Source: Pseudoalteromonas luteoviolacea H33-S
GTDB taxonomy: Bacteria; Pseudomonadota; Gammaproteobacteria; Enterobacterales; Alteromonadaceae
Assembly: GCF_001625695.1 (NCBI RefSeq)
Contig: NZ_AUXY01000081.1
Location: 1-64,000 of the forward strand
DNA length: 64,000 nucleotides
Reading direction: 5' to 3'
Shown here: positions 35,301-44,527 of the stretch, in pieces
How positions within the stretch are numbered: position 1 is the stretch's first letter
How the letters are laid out: every line of letters begins with the position of its first letter
Translations under genes and position numbers: made by a program
The notes under the pieces: generated by a model
Seen by the model: only the letters and a program-made list of their open reading frames with translations
The model's database searches: none
What the model was told of the DNA's origin: nothing

Positions 35301-35658
35301 TTTCGATTGATTGTAGTGGCTCTAGCTGTTTTGTAATACGGTGTGTGTCACCTAGCTGAAGTGAAATATTGTTTAGCTCTGCATCAGAATATTTGTCAGA
35401 GTCAATCACAACGCGGTATGGACCGCCTACGCGAAGACCCTTTGCGATGAATGCACCAGAGTCATTAGTCGTAAATGTATTTACTGTGCCTGTCGGCTCG
35501 TGAATAACCGTAACTTTAACGTTAGCGGCAGCATCGCCAGCAGGCGTAGTGATTTTACCACGCATGGCTGATGAAGTGTCAGATGCAAATGCACTTGCTG
35601 ACACACCAATAGCAAGTGCTAAGGCGCCGGCCACTTTTGATAAGCGAACGTTTTTCAT
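32383..35658 (-). CDS. Oar-like TonB-dependent receptor with carboxypeptidase-regulatory N-domain (1091 aa)
   Basis: ATG 35658 is chosen: a signal peptide (MKNVRLSKVAGALALAIGVS) follows directly, and an upstream in-frame TTG lacks it. After cleavage comes a CarboxypepD_reg-like domain (about 25-100, MRGKITTPAGDAAANVKVTV), then the plug (VSGYKLVQQAGGSSSVFGED; INGNGELTIAGNNPRTNGLT). A very large barrel follows, ending with the aromatic IGIRYSF. The domain order and length of 1091 residues fit Oar-type receptors, which are associated with uptake of peptides or proteins. This fits the subtilase and S9 peptidase downstream of it. A strong minus-strand promoter lies far upstream, giving a leader of more than 550 nt. 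Monocistronic. Confidence 0.9.
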   Translation of the reverse strand: MKNVRLSKVAGALALAIGVSASAFASDTSSAMRGKITTPAGDAAANVKVTVIHEPTGTVNTFTTNDSGAFIAKGLRVGGPYRVVIDSDKYSDAELNNISLQLGDTHRITKQLEPLQSIEKIQVSGYKLVQQAGGSSSVFGEDTINNVPSFNNDIKDVARLNPLASINGNGELTIAGNNPRTNGLTVDGIGQNDDFGLNFGGYPTAQPPVALDAIEQISVDSSPFSAKKGNFGGGTINAVTKSGSNEFTFSGFYETSTPSLAGKVDNISEAKHTKDGVNPETGEEYRAGDHVLDKDGHKTFDVSSTDPIETEARMGFSTGGAIIKDELFFFVNYNSWKQEREMDYGFDGSGTSHEFDISKQDYDRFNTILSNTYGLQDELGGDPENTSDSLLVKLSWNISDLHRADFTYQWQDEESDKGFATGGNTITMASSRYQYVTKFNNFATKLYSDWSDDFSTEIGFAYKDVSNDSLTNSDLGQIQVYLNNSDRGESIQFGRDDVRHSNVSETETYAFTFDATYLMGDHEINFGAQLESKRLYNLFAQNSMGTWKFGSLDDFESKKLYQNWKDDYQFSYMNANSNNVNDLAYDATREQLALYVEDKFYLTDDLEITAGVRYERLSSGDKPNLNEYFLQTYGYTNQENLDGADIILPRIGFKFYATDALTINGGIGRFQGGIPNVWFNNPFQKDGITQVEASQDDINAYFANVEQVDITRVPEAIQSTLTQGAGNTAYTDPNFKLPSSIRAQVGFEYEFDSELLGDGFKWSAEIAYQNKQDEAVWHNTAIEQKEAAPNLSATGRVIYESIYTEESGRTDNHDIMMTNSDLDARSIIISTAIAKEFDNGLYVSASYTHQDVEDISPGSASQADGNYKHATTHSRNVDLVGRGHYEVEHSFKLNLRYQTEFFEGYASKFNMFFERRSGRPFSYTMGSYNDGDFGDTRGLDRTSAYLAYIPTGPDDTNVDWNESKLSWNELEALLNRAGISERGQLLDRNTGTQPWVTTMDVSFTQEIPGIYKEHKGEVYFMIENFANLLNSDWGVEKRLGYSDQKLYDFGGLEDGKLVIDPRYQGSDVRNYSQITKGASAWQAKIGIRYSF

Positions 35659-36220
35659 TGTGTTGTTTCCCGTGTGTTTAGGTTGTTTCAATCTTAAATT
35701 AAAGTTTCTAACTATCTGACTTTAAAGATAAAGTTCAATAATTAGTAAAAATCTGCTTCATCCACACTATTTTATTCAGACCAAAATCAAGCAAGCTTCC
35801 AAAAGGAGGCTTACTCGGTGATAAAGTTGGTATGAGAATCAATAGATAGGAGTTACTGCTTATTATTTATAATTAGTACCAAAGAGTGTTTGACCACGAA
35901 GATTACAAATAAGAATGCGTAACTGAGTAATGATCAAAAATGCACAGGGCACTTTGAAAAAAGTTGCTATTTTAGTTTGTAACAACAAAATGTTTCGAGT
36001 TAACACGTTCTACTCTTTCTAGTCATCTATAAAGGTCTTGCCATTGTTATTGAATCAATAAATTTTGATTTACCGGACATTCATCCTGTGTATTCAATTC
36101 AATGTACTTTAAAGTCCGCCTCCCTTCATTTAAGTCAACCTGCAAAACAGCAGTAAAAATCCACTTAAATACGAGAAGAAAAACCTATCACCCTTTGGTT
36201 TTGTGCAATTATGGGCGCGC
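35659..36220. other. Long transcribed leader of the Oar-like receptor gene (no gene seen)
   Basis: The interval between the promoter at 36221-36250 and the receptor start contains only tiny frames (seven codons or fewer). It holds A/T-rich stretches and a hairpin near 35795-35814 (AAGCTTCC-AAAA-GGAGGCTT). A regulatory leader or a small RNA is possible, but no known riboswitch or sRNA was recognised. Confidence 0.35.
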
Positions 36221-36250
36221 ATTATAACTCAAGCTTGATTAGGTTATCAA
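36221..36250 (-). promoter_or_regulatory. Strong sigma-70-like promoter on the minus strand
   Basis: -35 TTGATA (36250-36245), 18-bp spacer, -10 TATAAT (36226-36221), then a G/C-rich discriminator (GCGCGCCC). Transcription would begin near 36214, about 555 nt ahead of the receptor start. Confidence 0.6.
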
Positions 36251-36614
36251 AGATATTCTTTATTAAAAGAATAAAAAATACACAGTTTCAACGTATATTT
36301 TTTGGTTTTAAAGTTGAGGTGTTTATGAGTTACTGTCTGGATATACAGTTATTTGTTTGAAGTGTGTCCAGGTGGTAAAAGTGTTAATGATTTTTTCCTA
36401 TATTTATGTATATTATAACAAAATATGTTATTGGTCTCTGTTGGATTTCAATGAGTGAGTATGGATTTGAGTTCAAAGTTACTGGTTCATTTATATAACT
36501 TTAATGAATGAATAAATTATTGCTTTATGTTTTGTTTTGTAAATTATGTAGAAGTTATTATTGTTTCATGTATTTCTTTATTGTTGTGTTTTTGTCATTT
36601 TTAAAAAGTGTGAG
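36251..36614. other. AT-rich intergenic region
   Basis: No gene or clear signal was found apart from the promoter at its left edge. Confidence 0.4.
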
Positions 36615-36650
36615 TTCAAGGCTAATCGGGATTGTTTAATTAGCCTTGAA
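36615..36650 (-). terminator. Terminator of the subtilase gene
   Basis: 12-nt arms TTCAAGGCTAAT/ATTAGCCTTGAA pair perfectly. The minus-strand side continues into an A/T-rich tract (CTTTTTAAAA). Confidence 0.7.
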
Positions 36651-36676
36651 CATTGGTTTTGGTATTCTGCTGTTAT

Positions 36677-38254
36677 TTATTTGTAAGCATAGTTAAGTGT
36701 TACACCACTGTAGTTACTATATCCAAATAAGCTAATGTGCCATGTGCCAGAGTTCGGGTTGGTGAATGTGCACTGTTCCTCGTTTCCGTCTTTCCATGGG
36801 CGACAGGTATAGTTGTTTGCATCTGGTTGCGCGTTGTAACGAACATATAGATCTGCATCACCGGTTCCACCTGTGATATTCAAGCTCATTTCTTTCACCC
36901 CTTGCGGTATATCCCAAGTGTAGTGCGTCCATCCGTTTTGCGTACCTTGTAAATTAGGCAAAGAACCATTGACCGGCTTTACACCGCCTGGATTACCTGG
37001 ATCACCGCCACCTTGACAACCGTTTGCAGATAAGTAGTCAGATGCGCTTCTTGCTTGCGCAATTCCATGACCATAGTAGATATCATATCCTGCTGCACCT
37101 TTGTCTTTAGCAGTTGCATTTAATGCAGCACGAATTTCTTGGTTTGTACATTGTGTGTGATGGCTCCAAACGAGTGCTGCAACACCAGCCACGTGAGGCG
37201 AGGCCATAGAGGTACCGCTTAAACTTCTGTATGTGTTGGTTGGGTAGGTGGAGTTAACGTTTGAACCTGGGCCAGATATTTCAATTTGATCATTGTACTG
37301 GGAAAACGATGAGCGAGATTCATTTGAAGTCACCGAAGCAACAGAAATGACTGAATCATAAGAAGCTGGGTATGATTTCGTGCCGTTGCCATCGTTACCG
37401 GCGGCTGCAACCAACATCATGCCGCCGTTAACAAAGTTCTGCATTGCAGTGTTTTCAGTATTTGAGTAGTTTCCACCACCCAAACTCATATTAACCACAT
37501 CTGAGCCCGCATCTTTACATTGCTGTATTGCGTTAATGAGGTTTGATGCGTAAGTCCACTGACCGTTATCATCGAAGATCTTTACAATATGCAGGTCTAC
37601 ACCAGGATAAACACCGACAACACCTTGATTGTTGTTTTCAGCAGCAATTGTGCCAGCTACGTGTGTACCGTGGCCGTTTCCATCATTGTTCCATCTACCA
37701 ACTGCATTGTTGTTAGCAACACCAGTCACATTGCCATAAGGTAAGTCTGGGTGGCCCAAATTGTAACCAGTGTCTATAACACACACTTTTCGTGCTGAAG
37801 TGTTAGTTTGTGACAGTTGGTTTCCCTGTACCATGTTTATGCCATAAGGAGTGCTTTGCGCATAGGGCGCAATAGAGTCCTGAGAGGTTGGTTTTGACAA
37901 GTAACGCTTAGGATCAATTTCGATTGACTCAACAGATGACATCTTACGTAATGTTCTAAGGCTAAATTCGTCTAGTTCAGCTATCATGGCTTGCTCATCA
38001 TTCAGTGCAAATAATGGCTCAGCACCCGCTGTGAATAAGTAATTTAGTGCTATAAAATCGTTGAATGCTCTTTTTTCACCTAGTTTTTCTTTCTTAAATT
38101 TTACAATGTATCGGTTAGACTCAACCGTTTTTGCTTTTAACTTATGGTCTGAGCTGTGACCTTCGAAAACAGGCTCATTTGCTAATGTGGGCAAACTTAC
38201 AGCAGCTGCCATTAGGGTTGTGATTGCAGATAGTTTAAATCGCTGGATACTCAT
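36677..38254 (-). CDS. Secreted subtilisin-like serine protease with PPC domain (525 aa)
   Basis: The signal peptide is MSIQRFKLSAITTLMAAAVS. Residues about 45-115 are an inhibitor-I9 propeptide. The catalytic S8 domain follows with Asp161 (CVIDTGYN), His195 (DGNGHGTHVAGT), oxyanion Asn287 (VAAAGNDG) and Ser349 (LSGTSMASPHVAG), so the triad is complete. A Gly/Pro linker (GGGDPGNPGG) leads to a C-terminal PPC domain (about 430-525). The whole architecture is that of secreted marine proteases. It probably produces peptides for uptake near the Oar-like receptor and the S9 peptidase. A signal with two mismatches to a LacI-like operator lies 160 bp upstream (38414-38428). Confidence 0.92.
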   Translation of the reverse strand: MSIQRFKLSAITTLMAAAVSLPTLANEPVFEGHSSDHKLKAKTVESNRYIVKFKKEKLGEKRAFNDFIALNYLFTAGAEPLFALNDEQAMIAELDEFSLRTLRKMSSVESIEIDPKRYLSKPTSQDSIAPYAQSTPYGINMVQGNQLSQTNTSARKVCVIDTGYNLGHPDLPYGNVTGVANNNAVGRWNNDGNGHGTHVAGTIAAENNNQGVVGVYPGVDLHIVKIFDDNGQWTYASNLINAIQQCKDAGSDVVNMSLGGGNYSNTENTAMQNFVNGGMMLVAAAGNDGNGTKSYPASYDSVISVASVTSNESRSSFSQYNDQIEISGPGSNVNSTYPTNTYRSLSGTSMASPHVAGVAALVWSHHTQCTNQEIRAALNATAKDKGAAGYDIYYGHGIAQARSASDYLSANGCQGGGDPGNPGGVKPVNGSLPNLQGTQNGWTHYTWDIPQGVKEMSLNITGGTGDADLYVRYNAQPDANNYTCRPWKDGNEEQCTFTNPNSGTWHISLFGYSNYSGVTLNYAYK

Positions 38255-38843
38255 GTTTGTTCCTTGTTGTTTAGGTTTAATGATGCTTGTGAGAAAACAT
38301 TTCTTATTCAGCCATATGCATTAGAATCTTAATATTCATAAGCATTTGGGTGTGCCTGTCATAAGGTGTAAACATCACGGCAACATGTTGTGTTCTTTTA
38401 AATAACATAATACTTGGAACGGTCTAATGGCAATGTCGTTTGCGAATTTAAATTAAAAATACCTATTTTTCAGTTTGTTTTTTGAGCAGAAATTATTGTT
38501 ATATATGAATATATATAACAACTTGAAAAATACTAATAATGAGGTTTCAGCTTGAATAATGGGTACATGAATTGTGGTTGTTAGGGAAAATTTCGATGAA
38601 GAGAAGCTGTATCCGTCTTTGTATCTTTGTCTATCCTTTGCAAAGCTTTGAAAGGAACGGCGAGTATTTTATAGACTTATAACACAGTTGCACTTGCTAA
38701 ACTTGCTTAGCAAAGTGCTAAAGTTTTGTCCCTAGAGTTAAGTAAACATTTGTTTTGGTTGTTTTATCCCAAATTGTATTAACAGTTTGATGCTAAGTGG
38801 TATTGTGCATCTTTAGATAAATAGATAGAGGTATCACAAACCG
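38255..38843. other. Divergent intergenic region between subtilase and S9 peptidase
   Basis: About 590 bp with no supported gene. It must hold promoters for both directions. A sequence resembling the mannoside operator lies at 38414-38428. Confidence 0.4.
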
Positions 38844-40883
38844 ATGAAAACTCGATTATTTTTAATGTTTGTGTTGTTGGTTGGGTTGGCGCTTAATGTA
38901 CATGCGACTTCTTCACAAGCAAATACAGCTTTGAGTATAGAGCGCTTATGGCAGCTAGAACGATTAGGTTCACCTGTTGTTTCGTCAGATGGAAATTTTA
39001 TCGTAGCACCAGTGACTAAATTCGATGTTGCAAAAGATAAAGGTGAAACGCAATTGTGGTTGTTCGATGCGAAAGGAAAACCCGCGCGAGCATTAACATC
39101 TGCTAAGTTAAGGGCGAGTCAGCCTGTATTTTCTCCTGATTCCAATCAACTTGCGTTTATTAGTAAGCGTGCAGGGGATAAGGCTGGTCAAATCTATATT
39201 TTGCCTCTAACTGAGCCCGGTGAAGCAAAAAGATTAACGAATGTCCCAACTGGTGTAAAAGGTATTAAATGGGTAGGTAAGCACCTTTACTTTATTAGTT
39301 CGGTTTGGCCGCAAAAAACCTGGACTGAAATGGAAGGGCTTCTGAAAGAACAAAAGGATACCAAAGTATCTGCTCGACAATGGAACGCTTTGCCATATTC
39401 TTCTTTTGATCATTTCATTAATGAAGATAGACAAGCGCACGTTTTTCGTATTCCTGAAAATGGCGGTCAGGTTGAGCCTATTACTGAGCCAATGGGAAGA
39501 CAGTTGGTTCGCTCGAGTCAATCAGCACTAAGTTATGACATTGACTCAACGGAGACACACATTGCGTTTAATTCTAATGGTTGGGAAAACCAAGTAGACA
39601 CTAAGACAGATATTTTTGTTGGCAAAATTGGTGCTAAGAAAGCTGTAAATATCTCACCTGATAACAATGCTCCCGACTTCTCTCCAAAGTTTAATCAAAG
39701 TGGCAAAACCTTAGCCTATTTAAGCCGCAGCATTCTCGGCTTTTACGCTGATACTGCTGTCATAAAACTATATGACTTAAAAGATAAAGAAACCAAAGTA
39801 CTCAATATAGACAAAGACCGTTCAGTCACAAATATTACATGGGCAGATAATGGCCGTGATTTTTATAGTTCGATAGATGATGCCGGAACAAGGCGTATTT
39901 ACCATATTAATGGGAAAAGCGGGAAAACACGTGCAATTACAAAAGATACTAACTTTGGTGCGCCCATATTACTTGGTTCGCGCAAACTGGTAACAACGAA
40001 TGAGAGCTTTTTATATCCAAAGCGTTTGGTCGTAGTCAATACGCGTAATGGAAAATTAAGTCGCATAGATAGCTTGAACGAATCTGTTATGTCTGAAGTT
40101 GAGTTAGGCACTTATGAGTCTGTAACCTACAAAGGCGCTGGTGGGCAGGACATACAGATGTGGGTTCATTATCCGCCAGGGTTTGATAAATCCAAAAAAT
40201 ATCCATTGATGATGCTGATCCATGGTGGACCACACAATGCAATTACTGATGGATTCCATTATCGTTGGAATGCACAGACTTTTGCTTCTTGGGGTTATGT
40301 AACTGCATGGCCTAACTTCCATGGTTCAAGTGGCTTTGGACAAGATTTTGCAGATGCAATCAACCCAGATTGGCGTACTAAGCCGCTTAAAGATGTGCAA
40401 CTAGCAACAAAATGGTTTGAGCAAAAAACATGGATTGATGCGGAACGTATGGTTGCTGCAGGCGCAAGCTATGGTGGCTTTTTGAGCTCTACTTTACTCG
40501 GCGATAACCATTCGTTCAAAGCGTTTTTAATCCACGCTGCTGTGTATAATATGTATTCTCAAATGTCAGCTGATTTTGCGGTGCATTCGCCTCGTTTTGG
40601 TAGCTATTGGGAACAACCTGAAATTTATAAAACGATTTCACCTCATTTTTATGCTGAGAACTTTGATACACCGACTTTAATAGTCCATGGTCAGTTAGAC
40701 TATCGTGTTCCTGTAGGTCAGGGGTTTGAGTTATTCCGCACTTTACAGACCAAAGGGGTAGAATCACGCATGATTTATTTCCCAGATGAAAACCATTGGA
40801 TTATGAAGCCAAATAACTCAATTTATTGGTACAATGAAGTTGAGAAATGGATGACAAAATTTGCTGAACCGGGTGGCAAATAA
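38844..40883 (+). CDS. S9 family peptidase, acylaminoacyl/dipeptidyl-peptidase type (679 aa)
   Basis: An exported oligopeptidase. The signal peptide is MKTRLFLMFVLLVGLALNVH. Residues about 30-415 form the beta-propeller that limits access to small peptides (repeated blades such as QPVFSPDSNQLAFISKR and APDFSPKFNQSGKTLAYLS). The alpha/beta-hydrolase domain (about 430-679) carries Ser542 in AAGASYGGFLSS, Asp619 in VHGQLDYRVPV and His651 in FPDENHWIM. The HGGP motif at 460-463 forms the oxyanion site. It is divergent from the subtilase gene, so products of that protease could be trimmed here. Monocistronic with a terminator behind it. Confidence 0.9.
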   Translation: MKTRLFLMFVLLVGLALNVHATSSQANTALSIERLWQLERLGSPVVSSDGNFIVAPVTKFDVAKDKGETQLWLFDAKGKPARALTSAKLRASQPVFSPDSNQLAFISKRAGDKAGQIYILPLTEPGEAKRLTNVPTGVKGIKWVGKHLYFISSVWPQKTWTEMEGLLKEQKDTKVSARQWNALPYSSFDHFINEDRQAHVFRIPENGGQVEPITEPMGRQLVRSSQSALSYDIDSTETHIAFNSNGWENQVDTKTDIFVGKIGAKKAVNISPDNNAPDFSPKFNQSGKTLAYLSRSILGFYADTAVIKLYDLKDKETKVLNIDKDRSVTNITWADNGRDFYSSIDDAGTRRIYHINGKSGKTRAITKDTNFGAPILLGSRKLVTTNESFLYPKRLVVVNTRNGKLSRIDSLNESVMSEVELGTYESVTYKGAGGQDIQMWVHYPPGFDKSKKYPLMMLIHGGPHNAITDGFHYRWNAQTFASWGYVTAWPNFHGSSGFGQDFADAINPDWRTKPLKDVQLATKWFEQKTWIDAERMVAAGASYGGFLSSTLLGDNHSFKAFLIHAAVYNMYSQMSADFAVHSPRFGSYWEQPEIYKTISPHFYAENFDTPTLIVHGQLDYRVPVGQGFELFRTLQTKGVESRMIYFPDENHWIMKPNNSIYWYNEVEKWMTKFAEPGGK

Positions 40884-40893
40884 ACTAGACTTT

Positions 40894-40926
40894 GGGGTAT
40901 CACTAGCAGTTATACCCCATTTTTTG
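40894..40926 (+). terminator. Terminator of the S9 peptidase gene
   Basis: GGGGTAT and ATACCCC pair with an 11-nt loop, followed by ATTTTTT. Confidence 0.7.
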
Positions 40927-41398
40927 CTGACCAGTTTTACACAAGGTCTCAGGTGGCAATCTGAATAGCAAACAAATCTATGTTGAAACAAACTAGATAA
41001 ACAAACCTTGAAATGAATTATGAGTAGCCTGAGCAATTGATATATTGGCCATGGCTAACTGTTTTATCTGCTGCGTTATCCATCTTACTTTAATTATACC
41101 TATTCTTTTCTATTGATACTGTTATCAAAATACTTAACGCAACGCACTATCTGAATAAAAGCACACATTTCCATCACGCTAAAGTATTTTTGGCGAGTCT
41201 TCGGTCGAAGGTTTTATTTTGACGACTTCGAGTGAAAGAAACTAAACATAAGTTAATAGAAAGAGCCGAATATTAGCTTGATAACTGTTAACTTTGGTTT
41301 GTGCTATCCGCTAATTTGGATGACTAATATGAAGAAGAGTGACGTTGGCGCTTAGGGGGCAAAAATAGGGCGCTCATAATTAATTGTTGGTTATATAT
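40927..41398. other. Intergenic region, nothing recognised
   Basis: About 470 bp without a supported frame. Short inverted repeats occur (for example around 41199-41240), but none is clear. Confidence 0.4.
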
Positions 41399-41421
41399 GC
41401 GCCTAAAGGAACTTTAGGCGC
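41399..41421 (-). terminator. Hairpin behind the 41451 gene
   Basis: GCGCCTAAAG/CTTTAGGCGC is a perfect 10-bp stem with a GAA loop. The T tract is weak, so it could also be a processing or stabilising hairpin. Confidence 0.6.
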
Positions 41422-41450
41422 CATCAAAATTTAGACCGGCTTTGTGTTTA

Positions 41451-41825
41451 TTAGTGACCAGTTTCGTATGATGCTCTAGCAGTATTAGTTTGCTCCCAAG
41501 TACCGTCTTTGTATAAGATCAATGCAGAAGCAGTTGTAGACGAATAAGCTCTTACTGTCACGCCGCAGCTTGTGCTAGATGTGCCACATCGTGCTGCACC
41601 GCTCCAACGAACTTCTTGGATTGGTTTTGTAACGTTTTTAAGGTAAAAACGGCCAGAAGTCGAACTGCCGAAAGAAAAGTCAAAGCCGAAGCAGCTCTTT
41701 GTGCCATTGCCCCAAGCATTACCATTACCTTTTGGATATACATCACACACAAGGTCTGCTGAGAATGCAGAACCAGCAAAAAAAGTGCCTGCTACAAGTG
41801 TGAGAGCTTTTAAAGTAGTTTTCAT
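41451..41825 (-). CDS. Small secreted Cys-containing protein (124 aa)
   Basis: A clear signal peptide (MKTTLKALTLVAGTFFAGSA, cleavage near AFS-ADL), with CAGGAATTTTAAA before the ATG. The mature chain of about 100 residues has four Cys (LVCDVY, KSCFGF, ARCGTS, TSCGVT), giving likely two disulfides, and is rich in Ser, Thr, Gly and aromatics. The form (compact beta-sandwich, no catalytic motif) suggests a binding or toxin-like protein. A decayed paralogue lies 650 bp upstream (42482-42849), so the family was tandemly duplicated. I do not recognise a named family. Confidence 0.8.
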   Translation of the reverse strand: MKTTLKALTLVAGTFFAGSAFSADLVCDVYPKGNGNAWGNGTKSCFGFDFSFGSSTSGRFYLKNVTKPIQEVRWSGAARCGTSSTSCGVTVRAYSSTTASALILYKDGTWEQTNTARASYETGH

Positions 41826-42481
41826 TTTAAAATTCCTGTTTATTGATGTTTTTTATTGAACGCGATTTCGCATTAACAAGATAATAAAATATTTAAGGTT
41901 TCGTCAATGGTGTTTTTTCTGTATGAAACAATTGGCTCATACAGGAGAGTGGATTGATTTTACATTAAGGGATTGAAAGTGTTGTTAATATTTTACTTTT
42001 ACATCTTGTCTTTTAGTTAATGCTTTTGATATCTATAAATATTTTTTTATTTAACAATTTGGGTGATTTTATGTTAATTTTTATATTCTCGTGATGATTG
42101 TTCAGCTTTTGTTTAGGTGGTGGCTGTCATTATTCGAGTTTTTAGATTGAAAAATACGCATAAAGCTCCTTGTTTACACTAATAAACGACAGATAAACAT
42201 TGACAAATCATTGAGTGCTTAAAGGGAAAAAACTTTGCAAATCTATCAAAGAGTGATTCACCGCTAGCAATAGTTTGAGGAAATTCATACATGTGTTTTG
42301 AGGTGGGTAATATATTTTGTTGCTATTTTGAACAGAGAATGATTGTATATTATTAATTTCTTAGTACTATTTAAATACAGATATGTGAGCAGTTCTACAT
42401 AAGTTCATTCTTATATTAATTACGTTGGTGCACATCAAGAATATTTTTTGACATGCACCATTACTAGCTAAATTTTTTTGA

Positions 42482-42849
42482 CTAGTGACCTGATTGATAA
42501 GTTGCTCTTGCGGTGTTTGTTCTCTCCCAAGAACCATCTTTGTATAGAATTGTTGCTGTTGCCTTGTTGATACCATATGCGCGAATAGATACGTTACATT
42601 TTTTACCACTACATCTTACAGTTCCGCTCCAATCAACTCTTTTAATAGGTCTGGTTACATTTTAAGATAAAAGCTGGCGCGTGCGGAGCTACCAAATGAA
42701 AAATCAAGTGCTTCACAACTTGAAGTGCTATTTCCCTATGATTGTCCGCCGTAGGCAGGATAAATATCACATATAAGTTGAGCAAAGAATGCTGAACTAG
42801 AGAAAATAGTACCAGCAACAAGAGTTAACGCTGTTAAAGTTTTTTTATT
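42482..42849 (-). pseudogene. Decayed paralogue of the 41451 secreted protein
   Basis: The minus-strand reading retains KKTLTALTLVAGTIFSSSAF at the front and a tail WSGTVRCSGKKCNVSIRAYG, both aligned with the 41451 protein over its whole length (the last residues NTARATYQSGH against NTARASYETGH). Three lesions are visible. The start ATG has become ATA (42849-42847). A TAG interrupts the frame after QS near the first third. One base is lost around the middle, at FYLK, requiring a frame change. The gene is therefore dead but recent, because the rest is well conserved. Confidence 0.85.
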
Positions 42850-43629
42850 TTAATTTCCTTGTGATTTACATTATGTATATGAATTTGTGATTTTAATTTT
42901 TTATTAAACGAAATTTCGCTTTATAAAATTAGTAAAATTAATTAGGCCCGTCAACCTTATTGAAAACCTTAAAAATAGATAGTTATAGTTTTTTTGGTAT
43001 ACCTTGAAGTTTTGAGTTATTTATATTTTTAGCTTTAAATTTTGTTGTTGTCATATCTTGTGTTGTTTTAAAAGGAAGTGGTTATATGTGGTTTTTTTTA
43101 TAATTAGGTTGTTTTAATTTTTATTAAAATCTTTCTTTTGTTTTTCTGTATATGCATGTTATTTAAGCTAAAAATATACATTGAGATGCTCTTTTAAGGT
43201 GAGTGATCAAGTTAATTTATGTTTGAAGTTAACGACCAGGTTAAGTTGCTTTTTAGTTGTTTAATTTTTATTAATGTGTTTTTTGAACATGTCAGGTTTT
43301 CTGTTCGTTTAGTTCTTTAATTTAGAAAGGGGGATTGTAAGTGATTTCTTTGTTATGGGCGTGTCAGCTATGGAATAAATATTTTCATTTCTTATGTCTT
43401 TCTAATTTTTATGATAGAAAGATTAGTTGTTTAACCTGTTTCAATCTTATTTAACATTAATTTTAAACTGCAATTAAAAGTTCTTTCGACCACTTTTAAG
43501 TAGTAAATCATTGAAATAGTGCTGCCTTTCAGTTGAAGTTTGTGGTTACAAAATATGTCTATTTGACATTTCACAAATGTTTTCTGATACATTGGTGAAC
43601 ACAATTTATCTAACAATAAGGAAATAAGA
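42850..43629. other. AT-rich intergenic region, nothing recognised
   Basis: About 780 bp. A GTG frame of 37 codons at 43341 with a purine-rich stretch before it was considered and not accepted. No RNA gene or repeat is seen. Confidence 0.4.
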
Positions 43630-44475
43630 ATGAAAAAGTTCGTGATTGTGTTCGCTTGTTTCGTGCTTAATGGTTGCTCTGTTGCGATAAATGAGTCTAA
43701 CTTTATTAGTCAATCAGAATCAGTAAAACCATACGAGCGACAATTTATAAAAAAACTCGATCAGGTTATGACGAAACATACTGTTAAAGAACTTAATATG
43801 TCTGCAGATGAAGGCACAGTTCAATTAAATGGCTTGCATATAGACTCTTTAGATACAGAAAACACAATATTATTTATACCAGGTAATGGAATGACAGTTG
43901 AAAGTCCGGCAACTGAAAAAGCATTACTGCATTTAGCTAAATATAACTTTGATATTGTTGTGTTTGACCGCAGGGGCCTAGGCGCAAGCAATGGCAAAGC
44001 CACAATATCAAACCTAGTTGAAGATGCGAAAATGAGTTTTGAATATGTTAAAAACCAGCTTAATGCTGATAAAGTGTTAGTGCATGGTTTTTCCTTAGGT
44101 AGTTTCTTGGCAGCTCAAGTAGCAAGTTCCAAGTCAATTGATGGCTTGGTAATGGAAGGATCAGCCACTAATGTTCAAGAGTGGATAGATGAAGCAATTC
44201 CTTGGTATAAAAAAATGATTGTTGATGTTCAAGTGGATGATGTCTTTTACTCTGTTGATAATAAAAAAGTGCTAGGGAAGGTGTATAAAGGACCATTACT
44301 AGTTATCGGTGGTGGGGAAGATAAGCAAACTCCTGTTTCACTCTCACATGCATTGTATAAATCGAGCAATAGTCAGAATAAACGAATTGTAATTTCTGAA
44401 GAAGCTGACCACTATCAAATGTTTGAAAATGAAAAAGTGCGCCGTGCCTATGCTGATTTTGTTGTGAGTCTTTAG
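43630..44475 (+). CDS. Alpha/beta-hydrolase lipoprotein (281 aa)
   Basis: The signal has a lipobox VLNGC (Cys16). The hydrolase core includes an oxyanion-side FIPGNG near 83-87, nucleophile Ser155 in VHGFSLGSFLA, acid Asp231 in IGGGEDKQTPV and His261 in SEEADHYQMF, a complete triad. The size and the short cap match the BAAT/serine-aminopeptidase S33 type group of lipoprotein hydrolases. It sits alone between terminators. A role in envelope lipid or ester hydrolysis is inferred. Confidence 0.8.
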   Translation: MKKFVIVFACFVLNGCSVAINESNFISQSESVKPYERQFIKKLDQVMTKHTVKELNMSADEGTVQLNGLHIDSLDTENTILFIPGNGMTVESPATEKALLHLAKYNFDIVVFDRRGLGASNGKATISNLVEDAKMSFEYVKNQLNADKVLVHGFSLGSFLAAQVASSKSIDGLVMEGSATNVQEWIDEAIPWYKKMIVDVQVDDVFYSVDNKKVLGKVYKGPLLVIGGGEDKQTPVSLSHALYKSSNSQNKRIVISEEADHYQMFENEKVRRAYADFVVSL

Positions 44476-44489
44476 AGATCATGTTTAAT

Positions 44490-44516
44490 GGGCTAGCATT
44501 ATGTCTTAGCTAGCCC
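44490..44516. terminator. Bidirectional terminator, hydrolase and peptide gene
   Basis: Perfect 8-bp stem GGGCTAGC/GCTAGCCC with an 11-nt loop between the two convergent stops. Confidence 0.7.
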
Positions 44517-44527
44517 GTTTATTCGGA

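Noticed and set aside
43341..43454. GTG frame of 37 codons after a purine-rich tract
   Set aside because: Low-complexity composition and no leader or conserved feature; the AT-rich gap gives such frames by chance.
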